Program-made: the position numbers and the translations under genes
Part shown: piece by piece, positions 43,577-52,334 of the stretch
Numbering within the stretch: position 1 is the first letter of the stretch
Layout of the letters: every line of letters starts with the position of its first letter
DNA from: NORP259 sp041398705
GTDB lineage: Bacteria; Planctomycetota; UBA1135; GCA-002686595
DNA: 64,000 nucleotides
Direction: 5' to 3'
NCBI GenBank assembly: GCA_041398705.1
Contig: JAWKUI010000005.1
Span: 62,001 to 126,000 of the forward strand
Notes under the pieces: generated by a model
The model's input: the letters and a program-made list of their open reading frames with translations, nothing else
The model's database searches: none
What the model was told of the DNA's origin: nothing

Positions 43577-45115
43577 ATGAAACTGAGCGCCGCGCACCTC
43601 GTGCCCCTGACCGCCGAACTGGACCGCCTGCTGCGCGGTCTGGTGGTCAAGGACGTGGCGCCCCTGCCCCCCCGGGACCTGATGCTCGTCATCGAAGGCC
43701 CCGGCGGTAGCGGCCCGCCCGTGCTGCGCCTGCGCCTCTCCGCCAGCCGCCAAGCCGCCCGCCTCCACCTGCAGATCGGCCGCACCTGGCGCCACAAGGG
43801 CCCCATGGGCCCCTTCTACCAGCAGGTCGCGGGTGACCTCGTCGGCGCGCGCATCAAAGCCGTGACTCCCGTGCGCGGCGACCGCATCGCCCTGGTGGAA
43901 TTCCACCCGGGCCCTTCCGGCGAAGGCCGCTCGCTGCTGCTCGAACTCTTCGGCTTGCACGCGAATCTCTATCTGCTCGGCCCCGGCGATACGCTGCTCG
44001 CGCCGCTGGTTTCCCTGCCCGAACCCTCGGGCGGTCGCCCCGCGCGCCTCGAGGTCGGCCGCACCTGGCGCGCCCCCGAAGGCGGCCCCGCGCCCGCGCA
44101 GACGGTCGACTTCGAAGGGGATTTCCCCCTGCCTAAGGAAACCACGCCCTACGCGGCCGCGCCGCTTTCGCAGCGCGTGGAACTGACGCTCGGTGCCGAA
44201 GCGGACGCGCTGCACCGCGAAGAGCAACGCAAGACTCTGACCGCGCGCCTGACCCGCAAACTGCAGAGTGCACGCACGCGCCTCGCAGGTTTGCACGATC
44301 GCAGCCGGGCGGCGCAAAAGGCCGAACGAGTGCGGCAGGACGGGGATCTGCTCAAGGGCCACCTGGGCAGCTGGAAACGCGGGCAGAGCAAGATCACGCT
44401 CACCGATTGGTTCGACCCCGAAGGCGGCGAACGCACGCTCGAACTCGATCCGAAACTCGACCCGGCAGCGAACGTCGAACGCTACTTCACCCGCTACCGC
44501 AAACTCACGCGCAGCTCGGAGAATCTGCCGGCGGAGATCGCCGATCAGGAACAGCGTGTGGCGGCGCTCGAAGGACTCTGCGAAACCGCGCCCACCTGCG
44601 CGGATCCCGAGGATTTCGAAAAGCAGGCCGTGGACGCGGGCCTGCTCGATCCCGCCCAAGAAGCCGATCCGCGCAAGAAGAAGGAAGCTCCGCCGCGCCT
44701 GCCTTACCGCACGTTCGAAGGCCATGGCGGTGTCGAGATCCGCGTCGGTCGCAGCGCCCGCGACAACGACGAACTGACCCTGCGCCACGCCCGCGGCAGC
44801 GACCTCTGGCTGCACACCGCCGACGCCCCCGGCAGCCACGTGATCCTGCGCGCCGAACGGGGCCGCGAACCCAGCCAGCAGGCGATCCTCGATGCCGCCA
44901 TGCTCGCCGTGCACTTCTCCCCCCTCAAGAACGCCAGCCGCGCCTCGGTGCACGTGGTGCACCAGAAGCAGGTCAAGAAGCCCAAAGGCGCCAAACCCGG
45001 CCTCGTGACCCTGGCCGGTGGCAAACGGGTCACGGTGCGCATGGACAGCGAGCGCCTGAAGGCCCTGCTCGCCACCCAGGGGCACCAGGGGGAAAATCCC
45101 CGGAGCAAGTCGTAG
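43577..45115 (+). CDS. NFACT/RqcH-family protein
   Basis: 512 residues. NFACT proteins bind 50S-peptidyl-tRNA complexes; RqcH adds C-terminal Ala tails to stalled chains. N-domain: LTAELDRLLRGLVVKDVAPL and GRSLLLELFGLHANLYLLGP; a coiled-coil region (about 215-330) follows; the C-terminal NFACT-R/DUF814 domain has VRVGRSARDNDELTLRHARG-like sequence (EIRVGRSARDNDELTLRHA), GSDLWLHTADAPGSHVIL and NASRASVHVVHQKQVKKPKG. The DR and other catalytic residues of RqcH in the N-domain are not obvious, so it may be a divergent or short form. It stands alone, 57 nt before a TPR lipoprotein gene with another start. Confidence 0.82.
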   Translation: MKLSAAHLVPLTAELDRLLRGLVVKDVAPLPPRDLMLVIEGPGGSGPPVLRLRLSASRQAARLHLQIGRTWRHKGPMGPFYQQVAGDLVGARIKAVTPVRGDRIALVEFHPGPSGEGRSLLLELFGLHANLYLLGPGDTLLAPLVSLPEPSGGRPARLEVGRTWRAPEGGPAPAQTVDFEGDFPLPKETTPYAAAPLSQRVELTLGAEADALHREEQRKTLTARLTRKLQSARTRLAGLHDRSRAAQKAERVRQDGDLLKGHLGSWKRGQSKITLTDWFDPEGGERTLELDPKLDPAANVERYFTRYRKLTRSSENLPAEIADQEQRVAALEGLCETAPTCADPEDFEKQAVDAGLLDPAQEADPRKKKEAPPRLPYRTFEGHGGVEIRVGRSARDNDELTLRHARGSDLWLHTADAPGSHVILRAERGREPSQQAILDAAMLAVHFSPLKNASRASVHVVHQKQVKKPKGAKPGLVTLAGGKRVTVRMDSERLKALLATQGHQGENPRSKS

Positions 45116-45177
45116 ACCGCCCGCCGCCCGCCGCTATAGAACGGACCTGCGGCTCCGCCGCTTCTCCCCCTTCCGCC

Positions 45178-46164
45178 ATGAAACGATCCCAGCGCCTCAT
45201 CGCCCTGCTGCTCCTGCCCGCCCTGTTCGCCTGCCGTTCCAACCCGAACGAAAAGGGCGAGATGACCGACTCGGAGAAGGTCGGCCTCTATTTCGAGCGC
45301 GCCCTGCGGTACTACGAGATGCGCGAGCTCGACCGCTGCCAGGACCAGGTGCAGCGCGGCTTGGAGATCGACCCCGACAACGAACGCCTGCTCCTGATGC
45401 TCGGCCGTTGTTACCAGACGCGCGGCACCCTGCCGGATGTGCTCGCCGCCGAGAAGATCTTCCGCGATCACCCGGCCAAGAACGACTACCGCGTACACCT
45501 GGGCCTGGGCGGCGCCATGGAGCGCAAGGGTTCCTTCTACGACCAGGCCGCGCGCAACATCGAATCGGGCGAGACCTACACCGAAGCCGCCGACCCCACC
45601 GCCCGGGTCGCCGAGCTGCGCACGAACGCCCAGACCGCCTGGGTGCAGGCCATCGAGTCGTACAAACTCGCGCTCGAACGGTTCCCCGGCTCGTTCGAGG
45701 CCCTCAACGGCCTGATGCGCACCACCGCCTTGGCCAAGGACTACGCTGCCAGCTTCGAATGGTCGGCGCAGTTGCTGCAGTCGATCAGCGAATCCAACAA
45801 CGTCTACATCAAGCGCCAGCGCGAGATGGAGTCCCGCTCGGAGCCCACGGCGGAGATCGAGAAGACCCTGCTCGCGAACGAGTCGCTCGAAATCGACGTG
45901 CGCATCCACCGCGCCGAATTGCTGCATCGCAGCAAGGACCTGGTCGCCGCCTTGACCGAGCTCGATCGCGCGATGGCGCTCGACGACGCTCGGCCCGACA
46001 TCTATGCGCGCCGCGGCCAACTTCTGCGCGAATTGGGGGAATACCAGCGTTCGACCGATTCGCTCGAGCGCTACCTGAGCCTCTCCACCGACCCCTTCGA
46101 TCACCCCAACGTGCGCCAGGCGTTCGAGTGGATCGAAGCGAACAAACACGACATGGGGCGCTGA
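45178..46164 (+). CDS. TPR-repeat lipoprotein
   Basis: 328 residues from ATG 45178. Signal LIALLLLPALFAC with a good lipobox (LFAC, Cys at about 19), so a lipoprotein. The body is all helical with TPR signatures: YFERALRYYEMRELDRCQDQ, QRGLEIDPDNERLLLMLGRC, ESYKLALERFPGSFEALNGL, AALTELDRAMALDDARPDIY and RRGQLLRELGEYQRSTDSLE. It probably works as an envelope scaffold; partners unknown. The gap of 62 nt from the NFACT gene and lack of a terminator suggest co-transcription. Confidence 0.85.
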   Translation: MKRSQRLIALLLLPALFACRSNPNEKGEMTDSEKVGLYFERALRYYEMRELDRCQDQVQRGLEIDPDNERLLLMLGRCYQTRGTLPDVLAAEKIFRDHPAKNDYRVHLGLGGAMERKGSFYDQAARNIESGETYTEAADPTARVAELRTNAQTAWVQAIESYKLALERFPGSFEALNGLMRTTALAKDYAASFEWSAQLLQSISESNNVYIKRQREMESRSEPTAEIEKTLLANESLEIDVRIHRAELLHRSKDLVAALTELDRAMALDDARPDIYARRGQLLRELGEYQRSTDSLERYLSLSTDPFDHPNVRQAFEWIEANKHDMGR

Positions 46165-46180
46165 AACCGGCGCGGAAATC

Positions 46181-46223
46181 GCACGCGGGGCGCGACGGCC
46201 GATGGCCGCCGCGCCCCGCGTGC
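46181..46223. terminator. bidirectional terminator-like hairpin
   Basis: A 14-bp stem gcacgcggggcgcg/cgcgccccgcgtgc with a 15-nt loop that itself has a cggcc/ggccg stem. Followed by tttggg on the plus strand. It lies between convergent genes. Confidence 0.75.
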
Positions 46224-46242
46224 GTTTGGGCTTTGGCACCCG

Positions 46243-47280
46243 CTATTCGGGGCGCCAGACCAAGTCCGCCAACTCGCCCCCCTGGTGCCGCACGCTCAGC
46301 AGCACGCGGTCCTTCGGGTCGCGGTCGCGCAGCACCCGGGCAATGTCCTCGCGTGAGGCGATCTTCTGCCCATCAAGCACGAGCAGTTCATCACCCGCTG
46401 CCACTCCGAGTTTGCTGGCCAGAGTGTCCGGCGCCACATTCGTGACCACCAGTTTGCCCTGGGTCAGGGAATCGGCATCGAGGTACACTCCGAGCACGTC
46501 CTGCCGCATGCCGCCGGGTGTCGGCACCCGCTGCAGACCGGGTCCGCCGAACGGAACGAGGCCCGCCTGCCCGCCGCCCACGTGTTCCTTCAACTCGGGG
46601 AATTGGCGCAGCAACTCTTCCATGTTCTCGGCTTCGTAGACCTTCAGGTCCTCCTTGCCGTCCTTCAAGGTTTTGCACTCGACGCGCACCTTGTCCGGGC
46701 TCATCTCGATCGAGTAGGACTCGCCTTCGCTTTGAGTCCCCGGGCCAAACTGCAGGTTGAACCCCGATTGGAACGGATCCCAACCCTGCGGGAAGCCGAA
46801 GTCGGGGCCGAACATCCCAGAGCCAAACGGATCCTGCCCCAGCATTTCACGCATGCGTTCGAAGGGATCGCCCATCGAGCGCATGCCCGGTCCAAACGCC
46901 GAGTAGGGTGAATACGGCGAACCGACGAATGGGTCCTGCATCTTGAGCTCGCGCAGGGCGAGGCGCGCCGTCCAGGCCAATTCCCCCGGCTCGGCCGCGC
47001 GGGCCTCCAACCAGGTCTGCAGCTCGCGGTTGTTGCGCGCCTCGCGCAGCAACCGATCGTAGTTCGCTTCGCGCTCGTTCAAATCCGCCGCGCTCAAAAG
47101 GTCGCGCCAGGCGTCGGCATCCAGGGCCTGTGGCGCAACGGGCATCTGCACTTCGATGCCCCCTTGCACCCGCTGCAACTTGCCGGCGTCCTCCGCCGCC
47201 GGGGAACCGACTTGCTGGGCGGCCGAAGCCAAGCCCCAGCCCGCCAGCGGCAACAGGGAAATCCAGATCCATCGTTTCAT
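46243..47280 (-). CDS. exported PDZ-domain protein
   Basis: 345 residues. Signal peptide WIWISLLPLAGWGLASAAQ. The middle (about 125-185) is a Gly/Pro/Phe/Met-rich low-complexity segment (SPYSPYSAFGPGMRSMGDPF; FGSGMFGPDFGFPQGWDPF). The C-terminus (about 265-345) is a PDZ domain: DVLGVYLDADSLTQGKLVVT, APDTLASKLGVAAGDELLVL, DGQKIASREDIARVL. No protease motif is present, so it probably binds or senses peptides in the periplasm. It follows the sigma/anti-sigma pair on the same strand (204-nt gap with a hairpin), which suggests a link with the envelope stress response. Confidence 0.82.
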   Translation of the reverse strand: MKRWIWISLLPLAGWGLASAAQQVGSPAAEDAGKLQRVQGGIEVQMPVAPQALDADAWRDLLSAADLNEREANYDRLLREARNNRELQTWLEARAAEPGELAWTARLALRELKMQDPFVGSPYSPYSAFGPGMRSMGDPFERMREMLGQDPFGSGMFGPDFGFPQGWDPFQSGFNLQFGPGTQSEGESYSIEMSPDKVRVECKTLKDGKEDLKVYEAENMEELLRQFPELKEHVGGGQAGLVPFGGPGLQRVPTPGGMRQDVLGVYLDADSLTQGKLVVTNVAPDTLASKLGVAAGDELLVLDGQKIASREDIARVLRDRDPKDRVLLSVRHQGGELADLVWRPE

Positions 47281-47425
47281 TGGTTTCTTTCCTCCTGAAG
47301 GCCCCCAATTGGGGGGCGTTCGGCCGCGCCATACGGACCTGGCCCGGGGCTGTTGGCGGGCGCGGAAAAAGTTCGTGCGCGGCGCATCCTCCGGTTCCGT
47401 CCGTGGATGCAGATTCCTGAACGGA

Positions 47426-47463
47426 CGCCGCCCGCCCCCTTCACATGGAGGGGGCGGGCGGCG
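47426..47463 (-). terminator. hairpin after the anti-sigma gene
   Basis: A 14-bp stem cgccgcccgccccc and its complement with a 10-nt loop lies 22 nt after the anti-sigma stop on the minus strand. The following tract has few T, so termination may be partial and allow reading into the PDZ gene. Confidence 0.6.
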
Positions 47464-47484
47464 CGTTCTTGCACAGCGGGACGA

Positions 47485-48156
47485 TCAGTGTCCGCCGACC
47501 ATCATCATCGGGTTTTCGCGCGGCCGGAAGTCCACTGCGGGCGCTTCCTCCAGGCCCCAAGGCCGCGCCTCTTCGAGCAGCGACCCCTGCCCCTCCGCAA
47601 CCCGGTGCAGGCCACCGGCCGGAGCCAGGCCCTCGGGCGTTTCGGGCCCCGTCTCCACCACCGCTTCGGGTGCGGCCGCGGTCAACGCCGACGCCGCCGG
47701 GCCCCCGGCCAGTTCGTTTCCATGGGGAGCCGCGACCAGCGCCCCTCCGCCATTCGGAATCACGGCCGCCTCTTGCCGCAACAGTCCCCAGGCCCCCACC
47801 GCCAGGCAGGCGGCCGCGGCCATGGCACTGAACCGGCGCCAGGCACCGCCGCGCCGCACCGCAGGCAACTCCGCAGGCAACTCCGCTGGCGCCGTAGGTT
47901 CGGCCCCGATGCGCGCCATCACCGCGCTGCGCAGATCCGGCGCCGGACCAATGTCCTGCAACCACCATTCGCGGCGCACGGCTTGCGCCCGCCGCAGATC
48001 GCGCAATTCCTCCGCGCAGCCGGCGCAGCCCTCCAGGTGGGCGGCAACCAGCAGGCGTTGGTTCTTGTCCAGTTCACCCGCTCCCCCTTCGCTGCCGTCC
48101 ATAAGCGGCAACATCTGGCGGATCTCTTCACACGGGCGCTCAAACGAGTTCGTCAT
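47485..48156 (-). CDS. anti-sigma factor with zinc-finger domain
   Basis: 223 residues. The N-terminal anti-sigma domain has AAHLEGCAGCAEELRDLR (about 37-54), the H-x3-C-x2-C of the ZAS zinc fold that grips sigma region 4/2. One membrane helix (FSAMAAAACLAVGAWGLL, about 110-127) places the acidic C-terminal part in the periplasm, where a signal would trigger release. The final NPMMMVGGH is odd. It overlaps the sigma gene end by 17 nt, which couples synthesis of the pair. Confidence 0.85.
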   Translation of the reverse strand: MTNSFERPCEEIRQMLPLMDGSEGGAGELDKNQRLLVAAHLEGCAGCAEELRDLRRAQAVRREWWLQDIGPAPDLRSAVMARIGAEPTAPAELPAELPAVRRGGAWRRFSAMAAAACLAVGAWGLLRQEAAVIPNGGGALVAAPHGNELAGGPAASALTAAAPEAVVETGPETPEGLAPAGGLHRVAEGQGSLLEEARPWGLEEAPAVDFRPRENPMMMVGGH

Positions 48157-48808
48157 CGCTTCCCTCCTCCAGGCCCTCGCCTGGATGTTGTTCGTTGTTG
48201 TGATGGCGGTTCCACGCGTCCAGGAACAGCTTGCGTCCCCGGTGCAGGCGCCAACGCACCGTCACGTGGGTGACGCCCACGATGTCGGCGATTTCCTTGC
48301 ACGAAAGCCCCTCGAGTTCGCGCAGCACGAGCGCCGTGCGGAAGTGCGGCGCGAGGCCCTCGAGCACCGTGCGCACCTCCCCCGCGGTCTCCAGCGCCAT
48401 CAAACCATCCGCCGGCCCCTCTTCGCGGGGATCCGGCAGGTCGGTCATCAACGGGCCGTCGTCCAGGTCATCGGCGCCAGCGGACAAGCTGGTGTGCCGC
48501 CGCTTCTTGCGCAGGTGGTCGATGCACAGGTTGGTGACGATGCGGTACAGCCAGGTCGAAAAGGCGAACTGGGGATCGAAACCCTCCAGCCCGCGGTAGA
48601 CCCGCAGGAAGGCCTCCTGGGCGATGTCCTGGGCGTCCTCATCGGATCCCACCAGACCGCGCGCCACCCGCCAGACCCGGCTCTGGTGGCGCTCCACCAG
48701 CTCGCCAAAGGCCTGCGGATCCCCCGCCTGGGCGGCCAATACGAGGCGCCCGTCCTCTTCCCGCGAGCTCGGCTCGGGGCTCTGGAGGCGGTCAGGGGGG
48801 GTACTCAT
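48140..48808 (-). CDS. ECF-type RNA polymerase sigma factor
   Basis: 222 residues from ATG 48808. Region 2: LVLAAQAGDPQAFGELVERH, DEDAQDIAQEAFLRVYRGL, FDPQFAFSTWLYRIVTNLCI, DHLRKKRRH (promoter -10 contact). Region 4: LEGLAPHFRTALVLRELEGL, SCKEIADIVGVTHVTVRWRL, HRGRKLFLD, a helix-turn-helix for the -35 box. This is the RpoE/SigW-like layout. The acidic linker DDLDDGPLMTDLPDPREEGP is long. Regulated by the co-encoded membrane anti-sigma factor. The target genes are not evident; the PDZ gene behind is a candidate. Confidence 0.93.
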   Translation of the reverse strand: MSTPPDRLQSPEPSSREEDGRLVLAAQAGDPQAFGELVERHQSRVWRVARGLVGSDEDAQDIAQEAFLRVYRGLEGFDPQFAFSTWLYRIVTNLCIDHLRKKRRHTSLSAGADDLDDGPLMTDLPDPREEGPADGLMALETAGEVRTVLEGLAPHFRTALVLRELEGLSCKEIADIVGVTHVTVRWRLHRGRKLFLDAWNRHHNNEQHPGEGLEEGSDDELV

Positions 48809-48957
48809 GGGTCGCAGGACCCCCCTAGTATGGCATATGGACGGGCTCGGCAGCATAGGCCCCCCGGTCTACGGCCCGGGACCTGGGCGCGTTGGAGCCG
48901 GCCCAGGGAAATCCCCCGGACCCGGCGTGCCCCCGCGGGGGAGCACGCCGGCGGGAC

Positions 48958-50584
48958 TCACTTTGGTACGCCCGGCTTGCCGAAGAAGCGCTCCAGCGGG
49001 GTGCGGGGCGCCGTGCGCCGGGCCCGCATGGGCGGACTGTTGTTCGGCAGGGGGAAGTCGTGCACCTGGCTGTCCGGGTGGCAGTTGTAGCAGGCCGGCG
49101 AGGACCAGACGTAGTCGTCCTCGTCGCTCGTGCACGTCGTCCATGCGCGACTGGCGGTGCGGATGGCAGTGGGTGCACGAGAAGTTCGAACTGCCCGACG
49201 TGGTGTGGCAGTCCACGCACGACAGGAACCCGTGGTCATCCCCGGGCCCGATCGGGAAGTCGTGATCGAACGTCGCCCCATCCCAGGTGGAGGTGCTGTG
49301 GCAGTCCTGGCAGGTGGTCGGGAAACCAAGCGCCTGGTGGTCCGGGTCGTTGGCGCCCTGGTAGTCCGACAGGTGGCACGAGACGCACGTGTTCGGCGTG
49401 CCCGCGTACACCCCGCCGGTGTGGCAATCGGTACAGGTCGCTTGGCTGTGCGCCCCAGTCAGCGGCCAGAAGGCATGGGTGAATCCCGCTCCATCCCACT
49501 GTGTCGTGTTGTGACACAGTTCGCAGTTCGTCGGGAAGCCCGCGGCTGCATGGTTCGGGATCGTTCGTGTTGCCTGGTAATCCGACAGGTGGCAGGAGAC
49601 GCAACTGGAATCGAGACCGCTGTACACGGTCCACGCTGGAATGACAAGACTGGCAGGACACCTGGCTGTGACCACCGGTCAGCGGGAACGAACGAGTGAT
49701 CGAAACTGGGCATCGAATGCCAGGTGAGGCGAGTTGTGGCAGACCTCGCAGAACCGTCGGGAAACCCGCCGCCGCGTGGGGCGGTCGCTGGTCGCCGCGT
49801 ACTCATCCGAGTGGCAGCCGACAGCAGGTATTCGGCGTCCCCGCTGAACACGTTACCGATATGGCACTGCGTGCAATCGATCGTCGCATGCACGCCCGCC
49901 AGGGGAAACGCCGTGTGGGTGAACCCACCGCTGCCCCAACTCGTGGGACGGTGACACCGATCGCAGTCCTGGAGGTCCAACCGTGCGAGGTGATCCCAAA
50001 TGGTCGGGTTCGCTGATCGAAGCCAGCAGATCCCGGTGGCACGAGGCACAGGCCGTATCCAGCGGCGTCATCTGCCCTTGCTCGATGCCCAAGTGGCACT
50101 GGCGGCACGCCGTGCCCGTGTGCGCCCCCACCAGCGGGAAACGCGTGCGCGCGTGGTCTTTCACCGCATCGCTCACGCGCCAATGCTCTTCGCTGTGGCA
50201 GTTGCTGCACTGACCGCCCAGGTTGCCCTGGTGCACATCGGCATGGCAACCCGCGCAGCCCTGCTCGGAGAAACGCTGCACCGGACCCCGGTCGTTGTGG
50301 CAACGCAGGCACTGCGCCTGGGCGTGGGCCCCGCGCAGGGGCACGCCGGTCTGCATGCCGTGGTCGAAGTGGAAGTCCGGACGCAGGGTCTTCCAATCTC
50401 CGCCCAGGTGACAGAGCGAACAGTCCCCTGGGAAGTTCTCGTGGGGCACCACCGGGCCGAAACCCTGCCACCAGCCGTTCTCCGGGCCTTCCGGCGCCTT
50501 GTTGAGGTCTTGCACGCTGCAGGCGATGACGAGCACGCCGAACAGCAGCCCCGCCCACAGGACAATCGATCGCTGGTTTCTCAT
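48958..50584 (-). pseudogene. multiheme c-type cytochrome lipoprotein, reading frame broken by many indels
   Basis: The gene starts at ATG 50584 with a lipoprotein signal (IVLWAGLLFGVLVIAC, lipobox VIAC). About 540 residues, with some 19 CxxCH heme motifs across the three frames: CSLCH, CLRCH, CAGCH, CSNCH, CRQCH, CASCH in the first; CDRCH, CTQCH in the next; CEVCH, CQSCH, then CVSCH, CELCH, CTDCH, CVSCH, CQDCH, CVDCH, CTHCH, and CYNCH in the last. Repeats read F-T/D-H...PLTGxH...CxxCH. At least eight single-base shifts lie between about 49130 and 50000, many at short homopolymers (e.g. GGGG near 49840). Protein sequence is conserved on both sides, so errors in the consensus or very recent decay are likely. 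It would sit on the outer membrane as an MtrC/OmcA analogue. Confidence 0.75.
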
Positions 50585-50666
50585 CGGGAACTCCTCGCCA
50601 CGCGCATGCTGCGCAAGCCTGCGGCCATTTGGACCACGTTCCATTGCTCTTCCCACGGAGCGGCCA

Positions 50667-52334
50667 TCAGAAGCTCCTCCGCAGGGTGAATCCCAAGGAC
50701 CAGGCATCCTGCTCGCCGCCCGTGTACACGGCTGCGTCGAGGGTGCCGAACAGATCCTCCATCAGGGTCCCCCCCCAGAAACCCCGTACCAACACCCGGC
50801 TTTCCGCCGTGGTGGTTCCCTCCGGGTCGAACAGATCGAAGCTGCCGACCTCTAGACTTGAGCCGTATCGGCCGTGCCACAAATCGGCACCGTGCGACAG
50901 GCGCAGGGCGCGCGAGGTGCTGAACGGTGCATCGTTCCAATACGCCGCCACGGTCCAAAGTCCCGTGCTGGCCTGCTGCTCAAAGCTGACCTCGCCGAAC
51001 GATCCCGAATCGGTTTCGTCCTCCCACTGCTGGAAGCGCGCTTCGCTGCGCTGCTTGTCGTTCCAGGCATACCAGCCCCCCACCCCGCTGCGCGTGGTGT
51101 GCGCGCGGATCAAGAGGTCCGGATCCTGCAGAGCCGGTAGGGCGCGCTGCGTTTCGGGCCAACGGTTGTCGGCCCATTCGATGTAACACGCGCCGGTTCG
51201 GTCGAAGCGCCGCTCGAGATGCACCGAAGCGTCGGTCACCTCGAGTCCGCTCGACTTGATCGCATCGGCCGAGTCGTACCAATCCACCGCTAGGCGACCG
51301 TCGAGGAACCACTGGCGCGCCTGTTCCCAATGCCCTTTCATCAAGGCCCAGGTCCGGTCCGCGCTGCCGCCATACCAGGTCTGCTGCACCGCAGCCCCCA
51401 GGCGCGAACGGTCTTCGCTGCCGTAGAGGGCCTGCCAGAATCCGCTGATCGCCAGGTTGTCCTCGAACGGCAGATCGGGGCCGAAGCCAGGTTGGAAACC
51501 CGCCGAAGCGCCGTAGCGCGTGCCATCCGCGTTGATACGCGACCATTCGAAACCGTCGAGCAACCCGAGCTCGGCAAAGTCCCGCGGGAAGAAGCGGCCC
51601 ATCTCGTAGCGCTCATGGTCGAAACGCGTGCCGCCCAACACGTACGAGGCGCGCGACACGCGCAGGTACGAATCGGAGTTGTCTTCGAGCCCGGGGGTCG
51701 TGCCGTCCACGGAAAGCGAACGCGCCTCGTAGTCGACCACCAACTCGAGGTCGCCGCCGCGGCCGAAGGGGTTCTGCCCGCGCAGCCGCGTGCCCACCCA
51801 ATAGCGGTCATCGCTGCGATCGCTGCCCGTGGCGTCGCGGAAGGTATTGCCCCCCAGGTGCACATCGCCACTCCACACCGTCGGCCGCTGTTCGGGACGG
51901 CCCGCTTCGATTGGTTCGAGCAACGTCGCGCCGCCTTGCCAAGCCTGGCTCTCCTCCGACCATTCGATCGGCGGTCGGTCGGTGCCGGCGCGGGGTTCGC
52001 CGATCACCAACACGGGCACGAGCACCCGGCCCCGCACCCCCGCGACGATGCCCGTGGCTCCCGGGGGCAGGCGCAGGGTCGACTCACCCGGTCCGAGATC
52101 GATGACCTCGGCGGTGACTTCGCTCGCCCCCAAAGGCTCCAACACGACGCGATCCCCGGCCTTCAACCCAGACGTGGCGCCCAAGTCGATGCGCGCGAGT
52201 CCGTCCTGCACCCAGAGTACGCGCACGCGCACCGTCGTGGTCTCCTGGGCCGAACCAGCGGGCAGGGAATTCTCCTGGGCCCAGGCAGGGCCCAAGCACA
52301 GGAACAACGTCAGGGGCAGAGGGAGGTTCTTCAC
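50667..52334 (-). CDS. outer-membrane beta-barrel protein, probable porin of a cytochrome conduit
   Basis: 555 residues from GTG 52334, which overlaps the upstream stop (GTGA). Signal peptide NLPLPLTLFLCLGPAWAQ. Residues 30-120 form a small periplasmic beta domain (RVRVLWVQDGLARIDLGATS, VVLEPLGASEVTAEVIDLG). From about 170 on, alternating amphipathic strands with aromatic girdles run to the end (DRYWVGTRLRGQNPFGRGGD, WYAWNDKQRSEARFQQWED, WSLGFTLRRSF), finishing with a C-terminal Phe, the hallmark of BAM substrates. It is not recognised as a named family, but a barrel placed between two multiheme cytochrome genes is the arrangement of MtrB/PioB-type porin-cytochrome complexes. That role is inference. 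Confidence 0.78.
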   Translation of the reverse strand: MKNLPLPLTLFLCLGPAWAQENSLPAGSAQETTTVRVRVLWVQDGLARIDLGATSGLKAGDRVVLEPLGASEVTAEVIDLGPGESTLRLPPGATGIVAGVRGRVLVPVLVIGEPRAGTDRPPIEWSEESQAWQGGATLLEPIEAGRPEQRPTVWSGDVHLGGNTFRDATGSDRSDDRYWVGTRLRGQNPFGRGGDLELVVDYEARSLSVDGTTPGLEDNSDSYLRVSRASYVLGGTRFDHERYEMGRFFPRDFAELGLLDGFEWSRINADGTRYGASAGFQPGFGPDLPFEDNLAISGFWQALYGSEDRSRLGAAVQQTWYGGSADRTWALMKGHWEQARQWFLDGRLAVDWYDSADAIKSSGLEVTDASVHLERRFDRTGACYIEWADNRWPETQRALPALQDPDLLIRAHTTRSGVGGWYAWNDKQRSEARFQQWEDETDSGSFGEVSFEQQASTGLWTVAAYWNDAPFSTSRALRLSHGADLWHGRYGSSLEVGSFDLFDPEGTTTAESRVLVRGFWGGTLMEDLFGTLDAAVYTGGEQDAWSLGFTLRRSF

